Assembly: GCA_035606915.1 (NCBI GenBank)
Contig: DATNDU010000057.1
Span: 1 to 64,000 of the forward strand
DNA length: 64,000 bases
Direction of reading: 5' to 3'
From: Roseiarcus sp035606915
Lineage (GTDB): Bacteria; Pseudomonadota; Alphaproteobacteria; Rhizobiales; Beijerinckiaceae
Shown here piece after piece: positions 1 through 8,931 of the stretch. Positions within the stretch are counted from its first letter, which is position 1; each line of letters opens with the position of its first letter. The notes under the pieces are model-generated. The model was not told the DNA's origin. It made no database searches and saw only the letters and a program-made list of their open reading frames with translations. Made by a program: the position numbers and the translations under genes.

Positions 1-258
1 CTTCGTCTTGCCGCGTCGGCGTAAGGTCTCCTCAAGCTCATAGGCGTTGTCGAAATGGTCCTCGATCACCGCCTTGTTGCGCCCGGTGACGAAGATGAAA
101 TGCTCGATTCCGGCCGCCATTGCTTCGTCGACGACGTGCTGGAGAATCGGCCGGTCGACGACCGTCAGCATCTCCTTCGGCACGGTTTTGGTGGCCGGCA
201 GGAAGCGCGTGCCGAGGCCGGCGACGGGCAACACAGCCTTGCGGATCCGCTTCGGCAT
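1..258 (-). CDS. galU: UTP-glucose-1-phosphate uridylyltransferase, N-terminal part (cut by window edge)
   Basis: GalU makes UDP-glucose from UTP and glucose-1-phosphate in the cytoplasm, feeding polysaccharide and LPS synthesis. Only the first 86 codons are in the window, read leftward from an ATG at 258. The N-terminus carries the nucleotidyltransferase signature VLPVAGLGTRFLPATK (the GxGTR loop and the following Lys), then PKEMLTVVDRP and FVTGRNKAVIEDHFD, all as expected for GalU. It lies head-to-head with galE, whose product interconverts UDP-glucose and UDP-galactose, with a 130-bp intergenic region that must hold both promoters. The remainder lies beyond position 1. Identity is secure from the N-terminal motifs. 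Confidence 0.95.
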   Translation of the reverse strand, partial: MPKRIRKAVLPVAGLGTRFLPATKTVPKEMLTVVDRPILQHVVDEAMAAGIEHFIFVTGRNKAVIEDHFDNAYELEETLRRRGKTK

Positions 259-388
259 TGCACGAAAACTCCTGTGATCTGGTCGCCGGACGCTGCGGCG
301 CCTCTCGATGTTACAAACGCGCCTCGGTCAAATTGGGGCTTGCCGCAAATTCGTTAAACGGCGATGAGCGGCCTTCGGGAGACTGCGG

Positions 389-1375
389 ATGAGCGTGCTT
401 GTTACCGGGGGCGCCGGCTATATCGGCGGCCATATGGTGCTGGGGCTGTTGGACGCCGGCGAGAAGGCCGTCGTCCTCGACAATCTCTCGACCGGCTTTG
501 CCTGGGCGGTTCCCGAGGGCGTCGAACTGATCGTCGGCGATTTCGGCGACGCGGAGCTGGTTTCGCGCCTCATCGCCGCCAAGGGGATCGACGCCATCGC
601 CCATTTCGCCGCCAAGATCGTGGTGCCGGAATCGGTCAGCGACCCGCTCGGCTATTACCTCAATAACACCGCCAACGCCCGCACGCTGATCGAATGCGCG
701 GTCAAGGGCGGCGTCAAGCATTTTATCTTCTCCTCCACCGCCGCCGTCTACGGCGAGACCTCGTCGGCGCCGGTGACGGAGGAGACGCCGCTGCACCCGA
801 TCTCGCCCTACGGCCGCTCCAAGCTGATGGTCGAATGGATGCTCGAGGATGCCGCGCGCGCCCATGACCTGCATTATGTCGCGCTGCGCTATTTCAACGT
901 CGCCGGGGCCGACCCGCAGGGGCGGCTCGGGCAAACTTCGCAGCAAGCTACGCATCTCATCAAGATCGCGGCGCAGACGGCGCTTGGACGGCGGCCGTCG
1001 ATGACCGTCTATGGCGAGGATTATCCGACCCGCGACGGAACTTGCGAGCGCGATTATATCCAGGTGAGCGACCTCGTCGACGCCCATCTCGACGCGCTCG
1101 GCTATCTGCGGCGCGGCGGCCCCTCGCTGGTTTGCAACTGTGGCTATGGCCACGGCGCGACGGTGAAGGAAGTCGTCGACGTGGTGAAGAAAGTCTCGGG
1201 CGTCGATTTCAAGGTCGAGATCGGCGCGCGCCGTCCCGGCGACCCCGCCGTCATCGTCGCCCGCGCCGAGCGGGCGCGCGCGGCGCTTGGCTGGCGGCCG
1301 AAGCGCGACGATCTCGAAGCGATCGTCGCCCAGGCGCTCGGCTGGGAACGGCGGCTGCACAACAAAGGATTGTAG
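389..1375 (+). CDS. galE: UDP-glucose 4-epimerase
   Basis: This cytoplasmic short-chain dehydrogenase/reductase-type enzyme interconverts UDP-glucose and UDP-galactose. The 328-residue length is normal for bacterial GalE. The NAD-binding GGAGYIGG motif is at residues 7-14, the SST serine/threonine cluster near 115-117, and the catalytic pair YGRSK at 141-145; the substrate-binding ALRYFNVAGADP segment follows. The ATG at 389 starts directly before the nucleotide-binding strand, so little room is left for another start. It is divergent from galU and only 6 bp ahead of the alpha-mannosidase gene, so galE and the mannosidase are likely cotranscribed, a link to exopolysaccharide or glycan turnover. 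Confidence 0.95.
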   Translation: MSVLVTGGAGYIGGHMVLGLLDAGEKAVVLDNLSTGFAWAVPEGVELIVGDFGDAELVSRLIAAKGIDAIAHFAAKIVVPESVSDPLGYYLNNTANARTLIECAVKGGVKHFIFSSTAAVYGETSSAPVTEETPLHPISPYGRSKLMVEWMLEDAARAHDLHYVALRYFNVAGADPQGRLGQTSQQATHLIKIAAQTALGRRPSMTVYGEDYPTRDGTCERDYIQVSDLVDAHLDALGYLRRGGPSLVCNCGYGHGATVKEVVDVVKKVSGVDFKVEIGARRPGDPAVIVARAERARAALGWRPKRDDLEAIVAQALGWERRLHNKGL

Positions 1376-1381
1376 GAGGCG

Positions 1382-4300
1382 ATGGCGCTGACCCTGGATC
1401 AACGCCGCGAGCGGCTGCGCCAGCGCGTCGCCGAGTTGGAGGCGTGGCGCGTGCGGGCGCGGGCGCCGATTTCCGGCTGGAGCTGCGACGGAACCGCCAT
1501 CGCCGTCGGCGCGCCGTGGCCGGCTTTGCAGGGCCTGCGCCGCTTCGCCGCCCGCGCCGAGGCGCCGGCGCACTGGCCGCTGGCTGAAACGCGGCTCGCC
1601 CTCGACCTCGGCGGCGAAAGCCTGGTGACGCTGAATTACGCCAACGGGCAAGAGCGTTTCGGGCTCGATCCCTATCATCAGGAATTCGCGCTTGCCGGCC
1701 GCGCCTTCGGCGTCGAGGCGGAAAGCGTCGCCCGTGCGCCGTTCGGCGAGCCGGTGCGCGCGCCGACGCTGAGGCGGGCGGAATTCGCCTGGATCGATTT
1801 GCCCGTCGAGGCGTTGCACCGGCTGCTGACGCAACTCGTCGAGGCGGCGGCGACGCTGGCGGACGACGAGGTCGTTCCGCACCTGCTGGAGGCCGGCGAG
1901 GCGGCGCTGCGCGCCCTCGATTGGCCCTCGCTGACGGCGGATTACCTCGCCCGCATCGCGCCGACCCGCGAAATGCAAACCGTCTGGCGGCTGCCGCCGG
2001 TCTCGGCCGACCCGCCGGGCCTCGACGCCGCCGAGCGCGCCAGCGTGGTTTCGGCCCATGCGGCGTTGCGCGCCCGCTTGCAGGCGTTGCAGGCGCAATA
2101 TCCGCCGCGCGGCAAGGTGGCGTTGACGGGCCACGCGCATATCGATCTGGCGTGGCTGTGGCCCTATGACGAGACGCGGCGCAAGCTGCGCCGCACCTTC
2201 CACACCGCGCTCGGCCTGCTCGCGCGCTCGCCGGATTTCGTCTTCAACCAGTCGACGGCGCATTATTACGCCGAGATCGAGCGCGACGATCCCGCGCTGT
2301 TCGAGGCGATCCGCGCCCGCGTCGCCGAGGGACGCTGGGAGCCGATCGGCGGCATGTGGGTCGAGCCCGACACCAACATGCCGACCGGCGAATCGCTGGT
2401 GCGCCAACTGCTCTACGGGCAGCGTTATTTCGAGCGCACGTTCGGGGCGCGCTCGCGCATTTGCTGGCTGCCGGATTGTTTCGGCTTCTCGCCGGCGCTG
2501 CCGCAACTGCTGCGCCAGGCCGACATCGACAGCTTCTTCACCATCAAGCTCAACTGGTCGGAGACCAATCGTTTTCCGCACGATTTGTTCTGGTGGGAGG
2601 GCCTCGACGGCTCGCGCGTGCTGGCGCACACGTTCGACAATCCGCTTTCCGGCTACAACGGCTTCGTGCGCCCTGACGGGACGGCGCCGACTTGGGTGAA
2701 TTTTCGCGGCAAGGAGCGCCACGACGAGACCCTGCTCGCCGTCGGCTACGGCGACGGCGGCGGCGGCGTGACGCCGGACATGATCGAGCGCGAGGCGCAA
2801 TTGCGCGATTTTCCGGCGCTGCCGGCGGCGCGCTGGTCGCGCGTCGACGCTTTCTTCGCCGGCGCCCATGCGACGGCGGCGGCGGCCAAGCTGCCGGTAT
2901 GGTCGGGCGAGATGTATCTGGAATTGCACCGCGCGACGCTGACGACGCAGAGCGGCGTCAAGCGCCGCCACCGGCGCGCCGAACGCGGCCTGATCGCCGC
3001 CGAGACGCTGGCGGCGCTGGCTGCGCTCATCGGCGGCGCGCCGCCGCCGTCGCTGGAGCCGCTGTGGCGCATCGTGCTGAAGAACGAGTTCCACGACATC
3101 CTGCCGGGCTCCAGCATCCGCGAAGTCTACGAGGACGCCGAGCGCGAGCTTGACGGCGTCGTCGCGGCGGCGGCCGAGGCCCAGCAGGCGGCGCTTCAGG
3201 CGCTGGCCGCGCAGGCGCCCGCCGGCGATGGCGAGGCCGTGCTGATCGCCAATCCTTCGCTCGATGCGCGCGCCATCGAAGCGAACCTGCCCGAGGGCTT
3301 CGTTTCGACAGCGCAGACGATCCCGCCGCTCGGCGTGCGCATCCTGCGCCGCGCCGCGCTTCAGCCGGCGCCGGGGCTCAAGCTCGCCGGTCGCGTGCTG
3401 GAGAACGCGCACCTGCGCGCCGAACTTGGCGCGGACGGGACGATCGCCAGCCTCGTTCACAAGGCGAGCGGGCGCGAAGCGCTGGCCGGGCGCGGCAACC
3501 AGCTCTGGGTTTATGCCCAGGACAAGCCGCGCAACTGGGACGCCTGGGACATCGAGGAGGATTATGAGCGCAGCGGCGAGGAACTTGTCGCCCTGGAGAG
3601 CTTGGCGGTCGCCGCCGACGGCCCGCATTACGCCGCCTTGCGCGTCGCGCGGCGCTGGCGCCATTCGCGCATCGTGCAGGAGATCGGCCTAGCCGCCAAC
3701 GGCCGGCGGCTCGACATTCGCACCCATCTCGACTGGCGCGACCGCCGCGCGCTGCTGCGCTCGCTGACGCCGGCGCGGGTGCGCGCGCGCCGCGCCATCG
3801 CCGAATGCGCCTTTGGCGTCATCGAACGGCCGACGCACGCCAACACCTCCTGGGAGGCGGCGATGTTCGAATGGCCGGCGCATCGCTTCGTCGATCTCGC
3901 CGAGCCCGGCTTCGGGCTGGCGCTGCTCAACGACGCCAAATACGGCCATAGCGTGCGCGACAACGTGCTCGGCCTCAGCCTCGTGCGTTCTCCGGTCTAT
4001 CCCGATCCGCTCGCCGACGAGGGCGAGCAGCGCTTTGCCTACGCCCTGATGCCGCACGCCGGCCCGTGGCGGCAGAGCGTGCGCGCCGAGGCCGAGGCGC
4101 TCAACCAGCCGCTGTTGGCCTCGCCAGTCTCGGGCGTCGCCGAGGGCCTGTTGCGGCCGCTTGCCGTGGAGGGCGTGGCCGTCGCGCTCGCCGGCCTCAA
4201 AGGCGCCGAGGATGGCGACGGGCTGGTGCTGAGGGTCTACGAGCCCGCCGGCGCCCGCGGCGCGGCGCTGCCGGCGCTTGCCGAGGGCTGGACGGCGGCG

Positions 4301-4387
4301 CCCGTCGATCTCTTGGAGCGGCCGGTCGCGGCCGGCGCCGAGATCGGCCCGTTCGAGGTCAAAAGCTGGCGGCTCAGACGCAACTGA
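1382..4387 (+). CDS. alpha-mannosidase, glycoside hydrolase family 38
   Basis: The predicted 1001-residue protein is a retaining GH38 alpha-mannosidase. The zinc-binding motif HAHIDLAWLW starts at residue 251 and the nucleophile Asp sits at about residue 330 in WVEPDTNMP; the catalytic domain continues through the PDCFGFSPALPQ and HDILPGSS segments, followed by the usual beta-rich C-terminal domains. There is no signal peptide, so it probably acts in the cytoplasm on mannosyl oligosaccharides. An RBS-like GGAGG lies just before the ATG at 1382. It follows galE by 6 bp. GH38 enzymes are not universal in alphaproteobacteria; the physiological substrate cannot be told from sequence. Confidence 0.9.
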   Translation: MALTLDQRRERLRQRVAELEAWRVRARAPISGWSCDGTAIAVGAPWPALQGLRRFAARAEAPAHWPLAETRLALDLGGESLVTLNYANGQERFGLDPYHQEFALAGRAFGVEAESVARAPFGEPVRAPTLRRAEFAWIDLPVEALHRLLTQLVEAAATLADDEVVPHLLEAGEAALRALDWPSLTADYLARIAPTREMQTVWRLPPVSADPPGLDAAERASVVSAHAALRARLQALQAQYPPRGKVALTGHAHIDLAWLWPYDETRRKLRRTFHTALGLLARSPDFVFNQSTAHYYAEIERDDPALFEAIRARVAEGRWEPIGGMWVEPDTNMPTGESLVRQLLYGQRYFERTFGARSRICWLPDCFGFSPALPQLLRQADIDSFFTIKLNWSETNRFPHDLFWWEGLDGSRVLAHTFDNPLSGYNGFVRPDGTAPTWVNFRGKERHDETLLAVGYGDGGGGVTPDMIEREAQLRDFPALPAARWSRVDAFFAGAHATAAAAKLPVWSGEMYLELHRATLTTQSGVKRRHRRAERGLIAAETLAALAALIGGAPPPSLEPLWRIVLKNEFHDILPGSSIREVYEDAERELDGVVAAAAEAQQAALQALAAQAPAGDGEAVLIANPSLDARAIEANLPEGFVSTAQTIPPLGVRILRRAALQPAPGLKLAGRVLENAHLRAELGADGTIASLVHKASGREALAGRGNQLWVYAQDKPRNWDAWDIEEDYERSGEELVALESLAVAADGPHYAALRVARRWRHSRIVQEIGLAANGRRLDIRTHLDWRDRRALLRSLTPARVRARRAIAECAFGVIERPTHANTSWEAAMFEWPAHRFVDLAEPGFGLALLNDAKYGHSVRDNVLGLSLVRSPVYPDPLADEGEQRFAYALMPHAGPWRQSVRAEAEALNQPLLASPVSGVAEGLLRPLAVEGVAVALAGLKGAEDGDGLVLRVYEPAGARGAALPALAEGWTAAPVDLLERPVAAGAEIGPFEVKSWRLRRN

Positions 4388-4444
4388 TTGGCGCGGCGCT
4401 GCGCAGCCGCTATATCCCGTTGCACACAAAGCTCGGGAGCGCGC

Positions 4445-5125
4445 GTGACGGCGACGGAATGGACCGCGGTGATGCTGTCGCTGCGGGTGGCGAGCGTGGG
4501 CGCGCTGGCGAGCCTGCCGTTCGCCATCGCGGTCGCCTATGCGTTGGCGCGCGGGCGGTTTCCCGGCAAGACGGCGCTCGATGTGCTCGTGCATCTGCCG
4601 CTGGTGATGCCGCCGGTGGTCACCGGCTGGCTGCTGCTGATCGGCTTCGGCCGCCACGGGGTGTTCGGGGAGTTTTTCGAGCGCGTGTTCGGCGTCACCT
4701 TCGCCTTCCGCTGGACCGGCGCGGCGCTGGCGGCGGGGGTGATGGGGTTTCCGATGATGGTGCGGGCGATTCGGCTGTCGCTGGAATCGGTCGATCACAA
4801 GCTCGAACAGGCGGCGGCGACGCTGGGCGCCGGCCCGTTGCGAATTTTCGCCACGGTGACGCTGCCGCTCGCCTTCCCCGGGGTGTTCGCCGGCCTCATC
4901 CTAGGCTTCGCCAAGGCGATCGGCGAATTCGGCGCCACCATCACCTTCGTCGCCAATATTCCCGGCGAGACGCAGACGCTGGCGACCGCCATCTACAACA
5001 CCACGCAAGACCCCGCCGGCGCGTCGAGCACCTGGCGGCTGACGGCGATCGCCATCGCCATCGCCATCATCGCGCTGAGCGCCTCGGAGGCGCTGGCGCG
5101 CGGCCTCGGGGGGCGGGCGCGGTGA
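4445..5125 (+). CDS. modB: molybdate-type ABC transporter permease (ModB-like)
   Basis: This is a 226-residue inner-membrane permease of the molybdate/tungstate ABC family. About five hydrophobic helices are visible, and the EAA-type loop that contacts the ATPase is EQAAATLGAGPLRIFATV. The GEFGATITF segment near the end is typical of ModB. I chose the GTG at 4445, preceded by CGGGAG, because it gives the family-like N-terminus TATEWTAVMLSL; the frame is open further upstream but that extension does not look like ModB. The stop overlaps the GTG of modC. No modA (binding protein) is adjacent, which is unusual. Confidence 0.88.
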   Translation: MTATEWTAVMLSLRVASVGALASLPFAIAVAYALARGRFPGKTALDVLVHLPLVMPPVVTGWLLLIGFGRHGVFGEFFERVFGVTFAFRWTGAALAAGVMGFPMMVRAIRLSLESVDHKLEQAAATLGAGPLRIFATVTLPLAFPGVFAGLILGFAKAIGEFGATITFVANIPGETQTLATAIYNTTQDPAGASSTWRLTAIAIAIAIIALSASEALARGLGGRAR

Positions 5126-5769
5126 TCGAGGTCCGCGCGCGCCGCGCCTTCGGCGCGACAGTGATCGAGGCCGACATCGCCACTGCGGCCGATTCGCTGG
5201 CGCTGGTCGGCCCCTCCGGCGCCGGCAAGACGACACTGCTCAATATGGTGGCGGGGCTCGAAACTCCCGACGCCGGCGTCATCGCCATCGGCGGCGCCGT
5301 GCTGTTCGATTCCCGGCGCGGCGTCAACGTGGCGCCGCGGATGCGGCGCATCGGCTATGTGTTCCAGGAACCGCGGCTGTTTCCAAATTATTCGGTGGCG
5401 GGAAACCTGCGCTATGGCGCCAGCCTCGCCCCGCCGGGCGCGGCGCCGATCGGCTTCGAGGAGGTCGTCGGCGCGCTCGGCGTCGACCTGCTGCTCGACC
5501 GCCGGCCGGGCAAGCTGTCGGGCGGCGAGAAGCAGCGGGTGGCGATCGGCCGCGCGCTTCTGAGCCGGCCGCGCGCGCTGCTGCTCGACGAACCGCTGTC
5601 GGGGCTCGACCCGGCGCGGCGCGAGGATCTCATCGGGCTGATCGTCGCCTTGCGCGACCGCTTCAAGCTGCCGATGATCCTGGTCAGCCACCGGCTCGAA
5701 GACGCCCAACGCCTCGCCGAGGCTTCGGCGCAGGTGGAGCCGGGGCGTAAGGTGACGCTGGCGGAATAG
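5122..5769 (+). CDS. modC: molybdate-type ABC transporter ATP-binding protein (short ModC)
   Basis: This is the ATPase partner of the preceding permease. It has Walker A GPSGAGKTT at residues 30-38, the Q-loop in VFQEPRLFPNY, the ABC signature LSGGEKQRVAIGRAL, Walker B ALLLDEP and the switch His in VSHRLED. The GTG start at 5122 overlaps the modB stop (GTGA), so the two are translationally coupled. At 215 residues it ends soon after the nucleotide-binding domain; most ModC proteins continue for over 100 residues into a molybdate-binding TOBE/Mop domain, which is absent here. Whether the cargo is molybdate, tungstate or another oxyanion is inference from the permease family. Confidence 0.88.
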   Translation: MIEVRARRAFGATVIEADIATAADSLALVGPSGAGKTTLLNMVAGLETPDAGVIAIGGAVLFDSRRGVNVAPRMRRIGYVFQEPRLFPNYSVAGNLRYGASLAPPGAAPIGFEEVVGALGVDLLLDRRPGKLSGGEKQRVAIGRALLSRPRALLLDEPLSGLDPARREDLIGLIVALRDRFKLPMILVSHRLEDAQRLAEASAQVEPGRKVTLAE

Positions 5770-5981
5770 CCGGACATTTTCCGTTTCTCCGAAACATTTG
5801 TGCCGTGCGGCGAGATCGGCTAAGAAAGCTCGGGGCTAGCCCGCCTTCACGATGCGGGGTATCAGGCTTGGCGACGCCGGCCGAACATCCCATATCGACA
5901 GCTTCGTTGTCCGTGGACGCGTGCGAAAGCGCTTGCGTCCCGGGAAGCTTGGCGAGATAGCCGGGAAAGAAGGCCTGTTCG

Positions 5982-6776
5982 ATGGATTTCCTCCAGCCAC
6001 GGTTACTCCGCATGAACCGCCGCCGACGCATCTACGAAGGCAAAGCCAAGATCCTCTACGAGGGGCCGGAGCCGGGGACGCTGATTCAGCATTTCAAGGA
6101 CGACGCCACCGCCTTCAACGCCAAGAAGCACGAGGTGATCGAAGGCAAGGGCGTCGTCAACAACCGCATTTCGGAATATCTGTTCAGCCGCCTCAACGAG
6201 ATCGGCGTGCCGACGCATTTCGTGCGCCGGCTCAATCCGCGCGAGCAACTCGTGCGCGAGGTCGAGATCATTCCGCTCGAAGTCGTGGTGCGCAATGTCG
6301 CCGCCGGTTCGCTGTCGACGCGCTTAGGCATCGACGAAGGCACGCAACTGCCGCGCTCGATCATCGAGTTCTATTACAAGAACGACGCGCTCAACGATCC
6401 GATGGTGTCGGAGGAGCACATCACCGCCTTCGGCTGGGCGGCGCCGCAGGAACTCGACGACATCATGGCGCTGGCGATTCGCGTCAACGATTTCCTCACC
6501 GGGCTGTTTCTCGGCGTCGGCATCCGGCTCGTCGATTTCAAGATCGAATGCGGTAGGCTTTGGGAGGGCGACAACATGCGCATCGTCGTCGCCGACGAGA
6601 TCAGCCCGGATTCCTGCCGGCTGTGGGACATCAAGACCAACGACAAGATGGACAAGGACCGTTTCCGCAAGGATCTCGGCGGCATGATGGAGGCCTATAC
6701 GGAAGTGGCGCGCCGGCTCGGCGTCATCCAGGAGAACGAGACGCTGCGCACCGGCGGCCCGAAGCTGGTGAAGTAG
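5982..6776 (+). CDS. purC: phosphoribosylaminoimidazole-succinocarboxamide synthase
   Basis: PurC (SAICAR synthetase) joins CAIR and aspartate with ATP in de novo purine synthesis. The 264-residue product carries RRRIYEGKAKILYEGPEPG near the N-terminus, EVVVRNVAAGSLSTRLG, and LVDFKIECGR followed by VVADEISPDSCRLWD, all PurC hallmarks. Two starts are possible: ATG 5982, which has a GAAAGAAGG ribosome site about 9 nt upstream, and ATG 6012, which matches the common family N-terminus MNRRRRIYEG but lacks an obvious ribosome site. I give the first. It stands alone, followed by a strong hairpin terminator. Confidence 0.95.
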   Translation: MDFLQPRLLRMNRRRRIYEGKAKILYEGPEPGTLIQHFKDDATAFNAKKHEVIEGKGVVNNRISEYLFSRLNEIGVPTHFVRRLNPREQLVREVEIIPLEVVVRNVAAGSLSTRLGIDEGTQLPRSIIEFYYKNDALNDPMVSEEHITAFGWAAPQELDDIMALAIRVNDFLTGLFLGVGIRLVDFKIECGRLWEGDNMRIVVADEISPDSCRLWDIKTNDKMDKDRFRKDLGGMMEAYTEVARRLGVIQENETLRTGGPKLVK

Positions 6777-6793
6777 AGCTTACGCGGTCGATC

Positions 6794-6825
6794 AAAAGGC
6801 CGGACCCGGCGGGTCCGGCCTTTTT
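6794..6825 (+). terminator. Rho-independent terminator after purC
   Basis: A perfect 14-bp stem (6794-6807 pairs with 6811-6824) with a 3-nt loop ends in a T tract, 18 bp after the purC stop. It is a strong intrinsic terminator on the plus strand. The A run on the 5' side means it could also work on the minus strand. Confidence 0.9.
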
Positions 6826-6870
6826 CGTTCAAGGGCTCACACCAGCGGCCAGTCGCGCTGCCTCGTTTCG

Positions 6871-7001
6871 CCCGGGCTTGTCCCGGGCATCCACGCCGCG
6901 CCGCTTCTGCGAAGCGCGGCATTTAGCAGCTACGCCTCGGTTCCTTATTGGAGCCGGGTGAAAGCTCAACCACGTGGATGACCGGGACAAGCCCGGTCAT
7001 G
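6871..7001. repeat. dispersed palindromic intergenic repeat with inverted arms
   Basis: Two arms containing CCCGGGCTTGTCCCGGGCAT (6871-6890) and GACCGGGACAAGCCCGGTCA (6980-6999) are inverted copies of each other about 90 bp apart, each itself a palindrome around the GGGACAAGCCC core. This matches the short GC-rich palindromic elements found many times between genes in Hyphomicrobiales genomes. No protein is encoded. Only one pair is visible in the window, so copy number in the genome is inference. Confidence 0.7.
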
Positions 7002-7030
7002 ACGGCGGCTGGATGCGAAGGCTGCTAACA

Positions 7031-8467
7031 TCATACCATGCCGCCGTCCGGCCCGACCACCGCGATGCGCAGATTGTTGGTCGAGCCCGGCGTGCCGAAC
7101 GGCACCCCGGCCACCACCAGCACGCGCTCGCCGACGCCGGCGAAGCCGTCGATGAAGGCGTGCCGGCAGGCGCGGTCGGTCATGTCGCGCTCGTCGCGGG
7201 CATCGTCGGTGACCACGGGATGCACGCCCCAGACCACCGACAGCCGCCGCGCGGTTTCGACGATCGGCGTCAGCGCCAGGATCGAGGAGGCCGGGCGCTC
7301 GCGGGCGATGCGCAGGCCGGTCGCGCCCGACGCGGTCCAGGCGCAGATCACCTTGGCGCCGAGCACGTCGGCGACGTCGCGCGTCGCCTCGGCGATGGCG
7401 TCGGCGCCCGTCGGCTCCGGCTCCGGGCGCTGCGCCCTCAGCACGCCAGGATAGATCGCCTCCGATTCCACCGTCTCGGCGATGCGATTCATCATCGCCA
7501 CCGCCTCGCACGGATATTGGCCGGAGGCGCTCTCGGCCGACAGCATCACCGCGTCGGCGCCCTCGAATACAGCGGTGGCGACGTCCGAAACCTCCGCCCG
7601 CGTCGGCACAGGCGAGGTAATCATCGATTCCAGCATCTGCGTGGCGACGACGACCGGCTTGCCGAGCTTGCGCGCCATGCGCGTCATCGCCTTCTGCAAG
7701 CCGGGCACGCGCTCGACCGGCATTTCGACGCCGAGGTCGCCGCGCGCCACCATGATGCCGTCGGAGACGGCGATGATCGCGGCCAGCGCGGCGATCGCCT
7801 GCGGCTTCTCGATCTTGGCCATCACATTGGCGCGCTTGCCGGCGATCTTTTTCACCTCGATGACGTCCTCGGGCCGCTGCACGAAGGAGAGCGCCACCCA
7901 GTCGATGTTTTCCTCCAAAGCGGCGGCGAGATCGGCGCGGTCCTTGGCGGTCATCGCCGAGGTCGGCAGCGTCGTGTCGGGCAGGCTGACGCCCTTCTTG
8001 TTGGAGATCTTGCCGGCGACCTCGACGACGCATTCGGCCTGGCGATCGGAATGGGATTGCACGCGCAACTGCACCTTGCCGTCGTCGATCAGCAGGCGAT
8101 GGCCGGGCTGGAGGGATTGCAGGATTTCGGGATGCGGCAATTGCACGCGGCGCGAATCGCCGGGGGTGGGGTCGTCGTCGAGCGTGAACAGGTCGCCCTT
8201 GCGCACCTCCTCGCCGCCTTTGGCGAACAGGCCGACGCGCAGCTTCGGCCCCTGGAGGTCGATGAGGATGCCGATTGGCCGGTCGACTTTCTCCTCCAGG
8301 GCGCGAATGGTGGCGACGCGCTCGCGCATCTTGTCATGCGAGGCGTGGCTCATATTGATGCGGAAGACATCGGCGCCGGCGCGATAGAGCGCCTCGACGA
8401 CCTCGGGGTCGGCGGAGGCGGGGCCGAGGGTGGCGAGAATCTTGATGCGGCGGCCGCGTCGGGTCAT
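7031..8467 (-). CDS. pyk: pyruvate kinase
   Basis: Pyruvate kinase makes ATP and pyruvate from phosphoenolpyruvate and ADP in lower glycolysis. The 478-residue protein starts at the ATG at 8467 (MTRRGRRIKILATLGPAS), although the frame is open further upstream. Landmarks are RINMSHASH, the LQGPKLRVG segment, the catalytic lysine region VMAKIEKPQA, the metal-binding VARGDLGVEMP and the TQMLESMI loop. The C-terminal allosteric domain is present. The DUF1036 gene lies 38 bp upstream on the same strand, an arrangement common in Hyphomicrobiales, so the two are probably one transcript. Confidence 0.96.
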   Translation of the reverse strand: MTRRGRRIKILATLGPASADPEVVEALYRAGADVFRINMSHASHDKMRERVATIRALEEKVDRPIGILIDLQGPKLRVGLFAKGGEEVRKGDLFTLDDDPTPGDSRRVQLPHPEILQSLQPGHRLLIDDGKVQLRVQSHSDRQAECVVEVAGKISNKKGVSLPDTTLPTSAMTAKDRADLAAALEENIDWVALSFVQRPEDVIEVKKIAGKRANVMAKIEKPQAIAALAAIIAVSDGIMVARGDLGVEMPVERVPGLQKAMTRMARKLGKPVVVATQMLESMITSPVPTRAEVSDVATAVFEGADAVMLSAESASGQYPCEAVAMMNRIAETVESEAIYPGVLRAQRPEPEPTGADAIAEATRDVADVLGAKVICAWTASGATGLRIARERPASSILALTPIVETARRLSVVWGVHPVVTDDARDERDMTDRACRHAFIDGFAGVGERVLVVAGVPFGTPGSTNNLRIAVVGPDGGMV

Positions 8468-8505
8468 GGCGAATCTTTTTCTTTCTGTTGCGGCTTCGCC
8501 GCTTG

Positions 8506-8931
8506 TCAGTGCGCCTGGTCGGTGAGCTGCACCGTCCAGTTCTTGGCGTCCTTGCCGGTGTCGACCTCGAAGAAGCCGGTGCGCTCGTAGCCGCGCGCGA
8601 AGCAATCCTGGCGGCCCTCGATTTTGAACTCGCGGTCGTTGGTGCACATGTAGGCCTTGCCTTTCCACTCGCCGCCGCGTTCGTCCATCGCATAGACATA
8701 GTAGAATTGGGCGGCCAGCGCCCCTTCCAGCAGCGTGTCGCAATCGGTGGGCTTGAGGTTCCACCAGCCCTCGCTGACCCATTTCTTGCCGTCGGTGTAG
8801 GCGAGCGAGACGCTGACGCGATCGGCGGTCTGGTTGCAAAGCCGGAAGTCGGCGCGCGCCGGCGCGGCGACGGCAAGGGCGCCGAGCAGCGGCGTCGCCA
8901 AGCGCAGCAGTTTAGCCAAGCGCAGACGCAT
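8506..8931 (-). CDS. DUF1036 family exported protein
   Basis: The 141-residue product has an N-terminal signal peptide (LLRLATPLLGALAVAAPARA) and a mature domain beginning DFRLCNQTADRVSVSLAY, followed by WWNLKPTDCDTLL and YYVYAMDE, which are typical of DUF1036. Cysteines at several points could form disulfides in the periplasm. The function of the family is not known. I chose the ATG at 8931 because it places the signal peptide at the start; the frame extends 36 codons further upstream without family-like sequence. It precedes pyk on the same strand, a conserved pairing in the order. Confidence 0.85.
   Translation of the reverse strand: MRLRLAKLLRLATPLLGALAVAAPARADFRLCNQTADRVSVSLAYTDGKKWVSEGWWNLKPTDCDTLLEGALAAQFYYVYAMDERGGEWKGKAYMCTNDREFKIEGRQDCFARGYERTGFFEVDTGKDAKNWTVQLTDQAH

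Noticed and set aside
311..3664. A 1117-codon minus-strand reading frame antisense to galE and the mannosidase gene.
   Set aside because: It is a low-complexity Arg-rich shadow caused by high GC; galE and GH38 motifs on the plus strand are unmistakable.
4066..5121. The open frame upstream of modC in the same frame, giving a 567-codon ORF.
   Set aside because: The upstream part is a shifted-frame shadow of the mannosidase and modB genes; modC begins at GTG 5122.
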